A program made the position numbers and the translations under genes. DNA of 64,000 nucleotides from JBCAXA01 sp038534295 (GTDB taxonomy: Bacteria; Pseudomonadota; Gammaproteobacteria; Steroidobacterales; Woeseiaceae): the NCBI GenBank assembly GCA_038534295.1, contig JBCAXA010000001.1, forward strand, positions 1,178,001 to 1,242,000, written 5' to 3'. Below the pieces are notes generated by a model. That model worked only from the letters and a program-made list of their open reading frames with translations. It was not told where the DNA came from and ran no database searches. Shown here one piece after another: positions 42,593 through 51,062 of the stretch (position 1 is its first letter; every line of letters begins with the position of its first letter).

Positions 42593-43735
42593 CTACTTCT
42601 CGAATTCCTTCAGCAATTCGACGACCGCCTCGTGCTCCTCGCGCCATCGCAATACCTGTTCGTTGGGGATACTGAGGTTGAACGTACTCGGCGGCAACGG
42701 ACCGTACTGACCGAGCGCAAAGCCTTTCGCCGGCACGTCCTGTGCGGGATGCGCCGCGTTCACCAAGTCCCCGTCAATCCAATGCTCGAGCGTAAACCCG
42801 GCCGGATCACGCCAGTAGTCGTAGATCTGACTGCCCAACAGATGTCGACCGATGCCCCATTCGTGAAAATAGTTGCCGTGGGTTCGCAGGTGATAGTGAC
42901 CGGCCATGAGATCGTCAACGCTGCCCGTCAACTCGAAACCACCGTGGCCGAACGTACCACCGTAGCCTTCGCGACCTTTGCGCAAACCGACGACATTCAG
43001 CACGTGATGATCTACCGGAATATCGCCACGATCGACCCGCATGAACGCCCCCGACCGGGCCCCGTTCGGCATGATGAGATTGTCGGTAATCAATAGACCA
43101 AGTGTGTTTTCGTACCACGCGATGGCGGCGTCGGGCGATGACACATTGATGGCATAGTGGCCGATACGCATCACTTTTGAGCTCAACTGATAGCGCCACT
43201 CGTTGTCCCGCAGCGCCCATTCGTCGGCATCGTTGCCGATCCGCTGCAAAACATTGACGCGCGGTTTGTTGAACCCGGAGTTGAGCAATGGGGCATCTTC
43301 GTGCGCCGGCGCGGCAAACTGCATGCCGTGAAAGACCTCGACGCCAATCCCGTCCGGATCGACCAAGGACACTTTCTGCCCGCCGCCGAGCTCGGCGCTG
43401 GGCGTAATCTCCACCCCGAAGGCGGACGACAGCGCTTCGAGTTCGGCAAACGAGTCGACGTAATAACCCGCCGAGACAAACCGGTTGCTCGAGCCGCGCT
43501 TGGCGCAGTAGCAAAACGGCGCAACACCGGTGCCGCGAAAATAAATCGAGTCCTCGTCTTCGTGGACGAGCTGCATGCCGAAGTGTTCGAGGTACTCCTT
43601 CTGAGCGGCCAAATCCACCAGCTCAAACCGGAGAAAAACGACATCGACAACTTTGCAAATAGGATCGCTCAACGCAGCAACCTCGCTTGATGTTTGCTTG
43701 ACCGGTGGCTCTGTCTTACGTCGACTCGAGCTCAA
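42593..43735 (-). CDS. VOC-superfamily (extradiol dioxygenase-like) protein, paralogue 2
   Basis: 380 residues. Two VOC modules: N-terminal (about 28-140, VVFLRFELVDLAAQKEYLEH) and catalytic C-terminal (about 190-320), with metal ligands His in RIGHYAINVSSPDAAIAWYE, His in FGHGGFELTG and Glu in FTLEHWIDGD. HLLGSQIYDYWRDPAG is shared with the VOC protein at 27114. It would cleave a catechol- or hydroxyquinol-type ring with O2. Its start overlaps the ferredoxin-like subunit gene by 20 bases, tying it to the transhydroxylase-like enzyme. An additional C-terminal tail (about 320-380) is specific to this copy. Confidence 0.85.
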   Translation of the reverse strand: MSSSRRKTEPPVKQTSSEVAALSDPICKVVDVVFLRFELVDLAAQKEYLEHFGMQLVHEDEDSIYFRGTGVAPFCYCAKRGSSNRFVSAGYYVDSFAELEALSSAFGVEITPSAELGGGQKVSLVDPDGIGVEVFHGMQFAAPAHEDAPLLNSGFNKPRVNVLQRIGNDADEWALRDNEWRYQLSSKVMRIGHYAINVSSPDAAIAWYENTLGLLITDNLIMPNGARSGAFMRVDRGDIPVDHHVLNVVGLRKGREGYGGTFGHGGFELTGSVDDLMAGHYHLRTHGNYFHEWGIGRHLLGSQIYDYWRDPAGFTLEHWIDGDLVNAAHPAQDVPAKGFALGQYGPLPPSTFNLSIPNEQVLRWREEHEAVVELLKEFEK

Positions 43736-44561
43736 TCGCTCCTAGATACACGCTATCGCTTACCTGCACGTCGACCGAGACGGGCTTACATTTAGGGTGC
43801 GCAATGCGCACCTCATAGGCGCCGCCGTCGGCGCTGAGCCGATCAATCTTGAACTCGCCGAACTCGTCCGTTTGGGTGCGCGAGAGTTCCTCAGCGCCTC
43901 GCAGCAACACGACGCTCGCATTGGCAACGCAGTCCTCAACACCGTTTTCGCTGCGAACTACCGTGCCGGCGACGAAACACTTATCGTAGCGGTATAGGTT
44001 CTTGTAGTAGACGCGCGGCCGAGCACCGGTCTCCGGCAGCAGTACTTCGAGCTCTTCGTCAGCGGCACGTCGCTGCATGTCGTCGTCGGAAGTCTTGACC
44101 GCCTCGAAGACGCCGGTCGGGCAGGACTGCACAACTCGCGGTTCGCTCCACTCTTGATCGAGCAGGTGGGCGTCGAATATCCAATTTTGAGGCAGCTCGA
44201 GTTCCTCATTCCAGACGATCGCGCCGTACGGACAAGACTCGGCAATATCGCGTCGCCCTTTCGCCTTCACCGGATCAATCAACACGATGCCGTCGTCACG
44301 CTTGCGAATCGCATCACCGCCGACCCTTTTACAGGGCGCGTCATCGCAGTGGTTGCAGAGACGAATCAGATACGCGGTATCCAGTACCGGTGCGGTACCA
44401 CGCACTTTTCGGGAGATGGTGATTAGGTCGGCATTCTCAGCCGGCGCTGGCGCGCTGTAGCCGGGAAACTCATTGCCCGTATGCTCATCTTTGGCGCTCA
44501 GAATACAGTTGTTGCAGCCCTCACAACGTTCGACATCGATGATCAGATTCCACTTTTCCAT
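43716..44561 (-). CDS. Iron-sulfur (beta) subunit of a transhydroxylase-like molybdenum enzyme
   Basis: 281 residues. Ferredoxin-type cysteine clusters: CEGCNNC near residue 14, RLCNHCDDAPCKR near 69, and ESCPYGAIVWNEE. After about residue 195, RVYYKNLYRYDKCFVAGTVV leads into a C-terminal beta-sandwich (carboxypeptidase-regulatory-like, TDEFGEFKIDRLSADGG). From memory this matches the small subunit of Pelobacter pyrogallol-phloroglucinol transhydroxylase, which has the same DGIVLIDP, CPYG and PRVYYKNLYR segments and a C-terminal barrel. One cluster looks incomplete: the region after WNEELELPQNW lacks the usual Cys run. It would relay electrons or stabilise the large subunit at 44580. Confidence 0.88.
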   Translation of the reverse strand: MEKWNLIIDVERCEGCNNCILSAKDEHTGNEFPGYSAPAPAENADLITISRKVRGTAPVLDTAYLIRLCNHCDDAPCKRVGGDAIRKRDDGIVLIDPVKAKGRRDIAESCPYGAIVWNEELELPQNWIFDAHLLDQEWSEPRVVQSCPTGVFEAVKTSDDDMQRRAADEELEVLLPETGARPRVYYKNLYRYDKCFVAGTVVRSENGVEDCVANASVVLLRGAEELSRTQTDEFGEFKIDRLSADGGAYEVRIAHPKCKPVSVDVQVSDSVYLGAIELEST

Positions 44562-44579
44562 CGCAAGGCTACCGGTCTA

Positions 44580-47558
44580 TCAGGCCGCCAAAGCCCGGTT
44601 CAATGCATCCCGGTCGTGGAATTTCTCGATCTCCACGAGACAGGAGTTTGGACTCATCGAATGCGTACGGACCGTTTGTGAGCGCTCCGGCGTCAATGAG
44701 TTCAGGCAGCCGCCAACCTCGAGCTGCTCGCCGTTGACCTCAACGCGCTGATAGTTGGCAGACGCTTCGTAGCCTTTGACGACGCCGATCGCCATCATCG
44801 GCGATACGTCGGCAGCACAAATAACGCTGCCGCGGTCATTGAAAACTTTGATCAAATCGTGGTGACCGATTCCGCGCGCCTTGGCATCCGTGGCACTCAT
44901 TCGCAATACCCAGTAGTAGTGACCATCGATGAGCACGCGATGGTCCTTGATTTGATCGGTAAGCTCGGTGTTGTCCGTATTGGTGTGGAAACTGAAGCGA
45001 CTGTGCGTGGACACCATCTGCAGCGGGAACCTCGCCGCAAGATCTTTGGTGTTTGGTCCCTCCCAGGCCGGTATGTAGCGGTTAAGCGCGGGGCGGTCCG
45101 GATGGGCGGCTTCGTTACGCTTGAGCACTGTCGGCACGAACTCGAACTTGCCGCTGGGTGTCTGCAGGCCATAGCCGAACTCGTCAGCGTATTGCGACGG
45201 CAGTGGCTGTGGATCGGGCGTGTCCTTCTTGCGCCCCTCCGCGAACCAACGCATGCTGACCGGCCGGGGTAGATCTTCGTCCTCTGCGGGTACGACGTAA
45301 TAACCCTTCTTCAGAAAGTCTTCCCATGAGATGTGCTTTGGCAAGTCCGACGAGTCGAAGATGCGTTTGCACCAGTCAAACTCGCTGCAGCCTTCGGTGA
45401 AGACGCTGCCGAGTCCGAGCCGCTCCAAAATTTCGGTGAAAATACGGTAGTCAGATTTTGATTCGCCGAGCGGCTCGATGCACTGGTGCTGGATCGCGAT
45501 GATGCGATGGTTGTACATCTCGAAGCTGTGCAGCCCGTAGCCACCGGCATGAGCCACCTCGCCGATGTCCCAACGTTCCAGCACCGAGCATGCCGGCAGA
45601 ATGATATCGGCGAACTGCGCCTCACCTTCCATGTGGATCGTTTGGCAGACTGCCATTTCGATGCTGTCGTCGCGGTAGGCTTTAGCCAGTCGATTCGAGT
45701 TGGTGATCGTGCCAAACGACGAGCTGCCGTAGCGGTACATCATGTGTACCTTGGAAAAACCCGGTAACGGGTACTCGAATGGGGCGAACTGTGCCTCCTG
45801 GGACGTGCAGTCCCAAAGGTAACCCTCGCAGTGTCCGTCGAGGATCGCTTCGGGGATTTTCTGTTTCGGGATGATCTGCTTGACCGGGTTAGCCGTAACG
45901 ACGTGCGGCATGCGCACGTAGTTGTTGACGAAGTTGCCGTTCCAGGCCATATCGCCGGAGATCCCGCCGTCGGCGTAGCCGGGAAAATAGAAGTTGTAAT
46001 CGAGCGGCCCGCTCATCCCGAGGTGACCGAAATTGATGCCTGGCTTACCCCATCCCTGCATGGCCATCATCATGACCATGCAGCGCGCCCATTGGGCGCC
46101 GGTCGCGCCACGGCAAGCACCGCCGAAGCCGGTGCCGCCGGCACCGCAGGATAAATACGTCTTTTTGCCGGCCCACGAGCGCGCTAGCGCACGAACGTCG
46201 CGCGCCGGTACGCCGGTCTCTGCCGCTTGCCACTCGGGTGTTTTCGGCATGCCGTCTGCCGTGCCCAGCACGTAGTCACGCCACTCGTCGAATCCGGTAG
46301 TTCGTTCGGCGACATATTCCTTGTCGTACGAGCCTTCCGTCATCCAGACGTACATGATGGCGATAGCGAGCGCCGGATCGGTCGTCGGCTTGATGGGGAT
46401 CCACTTGCCGCCCAGTAATTGCGCGGTCGGGTTGTAGTGCGGATCGATATGAATGAATTTGAGTCCGAGTTCCTTAGCCCACAAACGGCGCTGGGTCCCC
46501 TCGAATGCTCCGTACGCGGAGTTGGTCGACTCGGGATCCGATGACCAAAAAACGATCTGGTCGGCATGCTTCACGGCATCCTCAAACGTGCCGTAGCACG
46601 GCTGACAGCCGGAACGGAACGTGTGGCCGCAGTGGTGAACCGCGCCCCAGAACCAGCCCTCCCAGCTGTCCGGATTCATCATCATGCGGGTAAAACCGAT
46701 CAAATTTCCAAAACGCATCAGAGCGCTCAGGTAATAGCCGACGTTGCCCCACTGGTGATGCGATGAGTGCGCAATGAATATCGAGCCGGGACCGTGGACC
46801 TTTTTTTGCCGTTTGATCTCGTTGGCGACGATGTCCAGCGCTTCGTCCCAACTGATGCGCTCATAGCCCGATACTCCGCGGTTCTGCGGATTGCGCTCGC
46901 CATTAGGATCAAAGTCGACGCGCTTCATCGGATGAAGAAGGCGCTTGTCCGAATACACGGCGCCTTTCGTCGCTAGCCCATGTGGCGCAACGGTTGCCCT
47001 TCGTTCCGGCGTAAACGACTTGCCGCGGGCATGAATCCGCCAGCTTGGCGCATCGTCATCGGTAAGGTCGATCGGCGTTACCCGGAGGACCTTGCCGTTG
47101 CGAACATGCACGTGTAGCGGACCGCCGTTGGTGATCGTCGTGTAGCGCATCGTGCCGTCGGCCAACTGCTCACCGTATTTGAACCCTTCGTAGTTCACAC
47201 GCTGCAGCAGTTGCAGCATCCAATTGACGATCGGATCAGAGCCCTCGACCATCATCAGGAAGTTTTTGACCGCATGGACCTTGAAGCCCATATCGGCATC
47301 GGGCCGCAGGGCGGCTAGCGCAATATCGACGTTCTTGAAAACAATGGCCGCGTCGGGATTCGGGTGAACGCCGGCGACGGATTTAACCTTGCCGCTACGG
47401 AAGAAATAGTGGCGACCGACCTTGTTGTTCTGCGTCTTGATTTGCAGCACACAGTCGTGGCGGCTGGCTTCCTGGCGAAATGCCGGATGCTTGCTGCTCG
47501 TCCGATTGATCATCGGCCCGAGCATGAACAGGATTGTCTTTACGACGATGCTTTTCAT
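44580..47558 (-). CDS. Molybdopterin transhydroxylase/resorcinol hydroxylase-like large subunit with extra N-terminal domain
   Basis: About 992 residues (ATG 47558) or 1001 (TTG 47585; numbers here use the TTG start). Residues 150-1000 match, from memory, the large subunit of pyrogallol-phloroglucinol transhydroxylase: SSHHQWGNVGY (His276, Tyr284), NPDSWEGWFWG (Asp306, Ser307), DYNFYFPGYADGG and FADIILPACSVLERWDI. These positions correspond to the known His144, Tyr152, Asp174 and Mo-ligand Ser175. No N-terminal iron-sulfur motif, as in that enzyme. Residues 1 to about 140 are an added domain resembling SCP2-like lipid-binding proteins (NPDAAIVFKNVDIALAALRP). No Tat signal, so cytoplasmic. It may move or add a hydroxyl on a polyphenol. 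Resorcinol hydroxylase is the nearest alternative. Confidence 0.88.
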   Translation of the reverse strand: MKSIVVKTILFMLGPMINRTSSKHPAFRQEASRHDCVLQIKTQNNKVGRHYFFRSGKVKSVAGVHPNPDAAIVFKNVDIALAALRPDADMGFKVHAVKNFLMMVEGSDPIVNWMLQLLQRVNYEGFKYGEQLADGTMRYTTITNGGPLHVHVRNGKVLRVTPIDLTDDDAPSWRIHARGKSFTPERRATVAPHGLATKGAVYSDKRLLHPMKRVDFDPNGERNPQNRGVSGYERISWDEALDIVANEIKRQKKVHGPGSIFIAHSSHHQWGNVGYYLSALMRFGNLIGFTRMMMNPDSWEGWFWGAVHHCGHTFRSGCQPCYGTFEDAVKHADQIVFWSSDPESTNSAYGAFEGTQRRLWAKELGLKFIHIDPHYNPTAQLLGGKWIPIKPTTDPALAIAIMYVWMTEGSYDKEYVAERTTGFDEWRDYVLGTADGMPKTPEWQAAETGVPARDVRALARSWAGKKTYLSCGAGGTGFGGACRGATGAQWARCMVMMMAMQGWGKPGINFGHLGMSGPLDYNFYFPGYADGGISGDMAWNGNFVNNYVRMPHVVTANPVKQIIPKQKIPEAILDGHCEGYLWDCTSQEAQFAPFEYPLPGFSKVHMMYRYGSSSFGTITNSNRLAKAYRDDSIEMAVCQTIHMEGEAQFADIILPACSVLERWDIGEVAHAGGYGLHSFEMYNHRIIAIQHQCIEPLGESKSDYRIFTEILERLGLGSVFTEGCSEFDWCKRIFDSSDLPKHISWEDFLKKGYYVVPAEDEDLPRPVSMRWFAEGRKKDTPDPQPLPSQYADEFGYGLQTPSGKFEFVPTVLKRNEAAHPDRPALNRYIPAWEGPNTKDLAARFPLQMVSTHSRFSFHTNTDNTELTDQIKDHRVLIDGHYYWVLRMSATDAKARGIGHHDLIKVFNDRGSVICAADVSPMMAIGVVKGYEASANYQRVEVNGEQLEVGGCLNSLTPERSQTVRTHSMSPNSCLVEIEKFHDRDALNRALAA

Positions 47559-47569
47559 CAGCGCACCGA

Positions 47570-48235
47570 TCAGACGATTCGACAAACCTCGTCGAACTCG
47601 AAACGAGGTAAGCGCGGGTACACTTTCGTGGCATCTCCATGCCCCAGCGCGCAGAGAAAATTCGATTTGTAGTTCGTGCCGGCGAAAAACTCCTCGTCCA
47701 CCGCTTGATTGTTAAAGCCGGACATCGGCCCACAATCGAGGCCAAGGGCGCGGGCGACGATCATCAAGTAGGCGCCTTGCAAAGTGCCATTACGAAAGGC
47801 CGTACTGGCGCTCAGCTCCGAATTGTTTTCGAACATTGGCTTCAGATCACGAACCGGCAGTAGTTTCGGTAAGTGCTCATAAAAGTCGAGATCATGAGCG
47901 ATGATCGTTAGCACGGGTGCCGCCATCGATTTAGCGACGTTGGGCTCAGCCAGAGCCGGTTTGATGCGTTCCTTGCCTTCGGCAGAGGTAATGAACACAA
48001 ACCGAGCTGGGCAACAGTTGAAACTCGTCGGGCCCATGCGGACGATGTTGTGCAGTTCGTGGAGCAATTCCTCGCTGACCGGCTCGTCTGACCAACCGTT
48101 ATGACTTCGAGCCTCGCGAAACAAAAGATCCAAGTGATCGGCGTCCAGCGGTCGATAGCTCGACTTGAGGTCGGCCGCCTTCGCTTGCGCCGCCTTGAAG
48201 ACCTGCAGTTGTTCCGGTGTCATCTCGGCATTCAT
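47570..48235 (-). CDS. Nitroreductase-family flavoprotein (RutE/HadB-like)
   Basis: 221 residues from ATG 48235, with AAAGGAG about ten bases upstream. FREARSHNGWSDEPVSEELL, then VRMGPTSFNCCPARFVFI and LGLDCGPMSGF, closely follow the malonic-semialdehyde reductase RutE and the quinone-reducing TcpB/HadB proteins of chlorophenol pathways. FMN-dependent, NAD(P)H-using. It is the first gene of the Mo-enzyme operon; reduction of a quinone formed from a polyphenol is a sensible role, semialdehyde reduction an alternative. The end of the gene overlaps the TTG start option of the Mo subunit. Confidence 0.87.
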   Translation of the reverse strand: MNAEMTPEQLQVFKAAQAKAADLKSSYRPLDADHLDLLFREARSHNGWSDEPVSEELLHELHNIVRMGPTSFNCCPARFVFITSAEGKERIKPALAEPNVAKSMAAPVLTIIAHDLDFYEHLPKLLPVRDLKPMFENNSELSASTAFRNGTLQGAYLMIVARALGLDCGPMSGFNNQAVDEEFFAGTNYKSNFLCALGHGDATKVYPRLPRFEFDEVCRIV

Positions 48236-48925
48236 GTCCGCGCGCTGCTCCTTTTTGAAGATCGATTTGGTCTGATCACGAAATCTATGCGCTGCCAACG
48301 CTGTGGTGGATCGACCGCCGTTTTCTACCCCGCATCAACGTAGCCGCCGCGGGCTGTTCTCAGTGCTGGCGCGTCGGAATGTTGCGCCTCGCCGCACGTC
48401 CACCATCGAGAACGCTCGCTATCCCATCGGCAAATTACGTCGACCAACAGGCGACGCGATCGGCAAGCTCGTTCAATCGGCCACATTCGCACACCGCCCT
48501 ACGCTGGCAGAACGACCTGCATGCGACAAAGCCATTCTATTTTTGTATGCGTTCAAATAATAGGCACGGCATCTGTGCGTGTCAACATATTGTACCGCGT
48601 CAGAATTGAGCGCGAGTCAGTGGCCGGAGGCTTATACGCACTGCTTTGATTCTGAACTCTCGCGAGGGCGTTTCGGGCACGAAACCGCGTTTAGGCACGA
48701 CGGCTCCGGCCATACGCCGCAAACTCAGTTAAGCGCGGTTTAACCGACGATCGACATAGGCTTTTCGCGCCCGGCCCAACGATCAAAACAACGATGGCAA
48801 GCGCGCAACAGCCGATGGCACTAGCGCAGCCCGGACGGCTTGACCTAATACCGCTCGATAGTACCGACGAGGTACGCGTGGGATACTCGCTAAACCGACT
48901 GGGGAGCAAGGGAAAAATTGAATCC
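48236..48925. other. 690-base intergenic region with one clear promoter
   Basis: It separates the minus-strand Mo-enzyme operon from the plus-strand lipoprotein gene. The promoter/operator at 48537-48585 is the only clear element. Short open frames in 48303-48609 lack ribosome sites and family similarity. The 48610-48925 part should hold the promoter of the lipoprotein operon, but I see no convincing one. Confidence 0.6.
48537..48585 (-). promoter_or_regulatory. Consensus sigma70 promoter with overlapping operator (site D) for the Mo-enzyme operon
   Basis: On the minus strand a perfect -35 TTGACA (48580-48585), a 17-base spacer and TATTAT (48557-48562). The -10 merges into the shared palindrome-like site (TATTATTTG, eight bases, CAAAAATAG; 48537-48562). 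Across the operator and the -35 box this region lines up with site B at 27026-27074 without gaps. The nitroreductase ATG lies about 300 bases downstream, giving a long leader. Confidence 0.78.
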
Positions 48926-50545
48926 ATGCACGTGTTGTTTCGTTTAGTTTCTGTCGCAGTTGCTGTCGTATTGACCGGCTGCGCCGTACCGTCGCAAGTC
49001 ATCATGCTGCCGGAACCGACCGCCGAGCAGCCGTTCGACTACACCGCGACCGGCGTCGTCACTATTCAGGTCGCCGATACCTCACCGTTTGCGACGTATT
49101 ACCCGATTAATCAGGTAACGTTTGCACCGAAGGACGTTGAGGCCAGCGAAGAGAGCAAGTATCTGCGCGCCGCGCCGATCAGTGGCAAGGGTGAGTCGTC
49201 GAAGCTATTCGTCGCCGAATTGCCGGCCGGTGAGTACTCAATCTCGTCGCTCCGATCGTTTCACGTTGTCGGCAGTGGTTGGTTCTCACAGGTCTATCCA
49301 GGAGGGATCACGCTCGGCACATTCAAGGTAGAGCCCGGCCAACTCACCGACCTTGGTGTTGTCGTGGTCTACGTCCGTCGCTCGGGCGATGACTACGGGT
49401 TTGCGACAACCCGTGCGGCGAGCGCCAATCGAGCGGTCGACCATCTGCGCGCAGCGCTGCCAGCACGCGCGCAGGCGATTGGCAATTTCGACGAACCGCT
49501 GCTGTGGGACGACGACGGTCTCGACGACGACCGCTACAACGCCTATCTGAATGCTGTCAACCGGCAGATCGCGTTGGGCGTGCCCGACATCGATGTCGAC
49601 ACCGGCAGCCTGACCTTTCCCGGCCCGCTTGGCGTGATGTTGACCCGTACGTCGGATCGCGAATGGCAGCTGGACGCCTATGAAGACGACATCGAGATTC
49701 GGTTTTTCAATCGCACGGCGGCACGCGAATGGATGGTGACGGAGTTCGACGAGCTGTTCATGCGCGAGACCGACGACGGCGAGTGGCAGCAACACGCAGC
49801 GCCCGGCGACGACGCCGAAACGCTGATCTTCGTCGGCGAAAACTCGGCCGGTGCGCCGTTCGCGATCACCCGGCGGGACGACTTCATTACGATCTGGACG
49901 GCGAACGCGGTCGGCGGCGACTGGGCGACGCGCCACAGCATCGAGTCGAAACGCAGTGTCTGGACTGGCAACACCGATCTTGCGCGATTCTCGACGGTCG
50001 CTCGCTCCGGCGATTACATTTTTCTCGCCCTTCGCAACAAGCTGTATCGCTATGCGGTCGACGCCGCGACCCTGGGCGAGGTGGACGGCATGTCCCCAGA
50101 TTCGCTGCAGACACGCAACCGCTATATCACGGCGACGTCCGGCAGCATGTTCGCTAGCGACAAAGTCTCGTTCGACAACGGCACGTCGTGGACCAAGTAT
50201 CGCGGTGACCTGATCCCGCTGGACTATGAAGAGAAGAAAAAGAACAACCGCCGTACCGGTGTGCGCGCCATTAATACGGTCGGACATCCGATTTTCATCG
50301 ACCAAAATGTGGCCTATGCCATTCAAGACGGCGGCCAGAACAAGGACAATTTCCTGATCAAGTCCACGAACGGCGCCAAGACATGGTCGCAAAAAGGCAT
50401 GGCTGATCTTCCCGAGGGTTGCAACCAGCTCGTGCTCGCCACGGAATCTGAAGTGTTGCTGGGCTGCTACCTGACCGGTGAGTTCTACCGGTCCGACGAC
50501 GGCGGCGCATCGTGGACGCTGGAACGCTCAGTATCGGAGACCTAA
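48926..50545 (+). CDS. Secreted lipoprotein with sialidase-type Asp-box repeats
   Basis: 539 residues from ATG 48926. The lipobox VVLTGCAVPS is close to the N-terminus, so the protein is lipid-anchored. The first 200 residues contain a beta-rich region (GEYSISSLRSFHVVGSGWFS). The C-terminal half has Asp-box/BNR-like turns (SFDNGTSWTKYRG, STNGAKTWSQKG, SDDGGASWTLERS) typical of beta-propellers. No sialidase catalytic residues recognised; it may be a binding or stability propeller. It leads a three-gene operon with 50550 and the S9 peptidase. Confidence 0.75.
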   Translation: MHVLFRLVSVAVAVVLTGCAVPSQVIMLPEPTAEQPFDYTATGVVTIQVADTSPFATYYPINQVTFAPKDVEASEESKYLRAAPISGKGESSKLFVAELPAGEYSISSLRSFHVVGSGWFSQVYPGGITLGTFKVEPGQLTDLGVVVVYVRRSGDDYGFATTRAASANRAVDHLRAALPARAQAIGNFDEPLLWDDDGLDDDRYNAYLNAVNRQIALGVPDIDVDTGSLTFPGPLGVMLTRTSDREWQLDAYEDDIEIRFFNRTAAREWMVTEFDELFMRETDDGEWQQHAAPGDDAETLIFVGENSAGAPFAITRRDDFITIWTANAVGGDWATRHSIESKRSVWTGNTDLARFSTVARSGDYIFLALRNKLYRYAVDAATLGEVDGMSPDSLQTRNRYITATSGSMFASDKVSFDNGTSWTKYRGDLIPLDYEEKKKNNRRTGVRAINTVGHPIFIDQNVAYAIQDGGQNKDNFLIKSTNGAKTWSQKGMADLPEGCNQLVLATESEVLLGCYLTGEFYRSDDGGASWTLERSVSET

Positions 50546-50549
50546 CACC

Positions 50550-51062
50550 ATGCTGCGACGATGGCCGATCGCCGTTGCTGCAACGCTGCTGCTTGGCGGC
50601 ATCGCACACGGCGAGGAACTGCGCTACACGCAAGGCTACCTGTTGATCGACGCCGATATCGGCCGCAAGACCGTCAACTGGAAACTGAACGACGAATTCG
50701 CGATCGACGAACTGCCGATCGGCCGTACGCTGCGACTGGTTAAGCTTGAAAAGGGCAAATACCAGTGGCAGCAAATCAGCGTGCCGTTCTTTGACTTGCC
50801 GCATCTGCTGGACGTTAGCGACGATAGCCGCTGGGCCTTCACGATAGAAGGAGGGCGGGTCAACTACGTCGGCACGCTGATCGTTGGCGAAGTACGCGAA
50901 ACCGACAACGTCGATGTGCGCTTCGTTAACCGTCTGTCGGAAGTCCTCGATCGGTTCGAGGCCGAGTTTCCAGAGGAAGCGGCACAGTACGAACTGGCTT
51001 ACAGCGGTCGGCACCGCGATGATTTCCTGAACGACTACCTTGCGAGCGACGATGCGCCGTAG
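50550..51062 (+). CDS. Small exported protein of unknown function
   Basis: 170 residues from ATG 50550, four bases after the lipoprotein stop. Residues 1-22 are a signal peptide (IAVAATLLLGGIAHG). The mature part is beta-rich (YLLIDADIGRKTVNWKLNDE, IGRTLRLVKLEKGKYQWQQI). A C-terminal helix (VLDRFEAEFPEEAAQYELAY) follows. No family recognised. The carboxy end overlaps the peptidase start by 11 bases, so it is likely functionally tied to its neighbours. Confidence 0.75.
   Translation: MLRRWPIAVAATLLLGGIAHGEELRYTQGYLLIDADIGRKTVNWKLNDEFAIDELPIGRTLRLVKLEKGKYQWQQISVPFFDLPHLLDVSDDSRWAFTIEGGRVNYVGTLIVGEVRETDNVDVRFVNRLSEVLDRFEAEFPEEAAQYELAYSGRHRDDFLNDYLASDDAP

Noticed and set aside
48303..48609. Small plus-strand open frames in the region upstream of the Asp-box lipoprotein
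   Set aside because: No ribosome sites, no motifs, and they overlap the minus-strand promoter region.
49286..50392. Minus-strand open frame of about 368 codons opposite the Asp-box lipoprotein
   Set aside because: No similarity or ribosome site; the plus frame carries a lipobox and Asp-box repeats.
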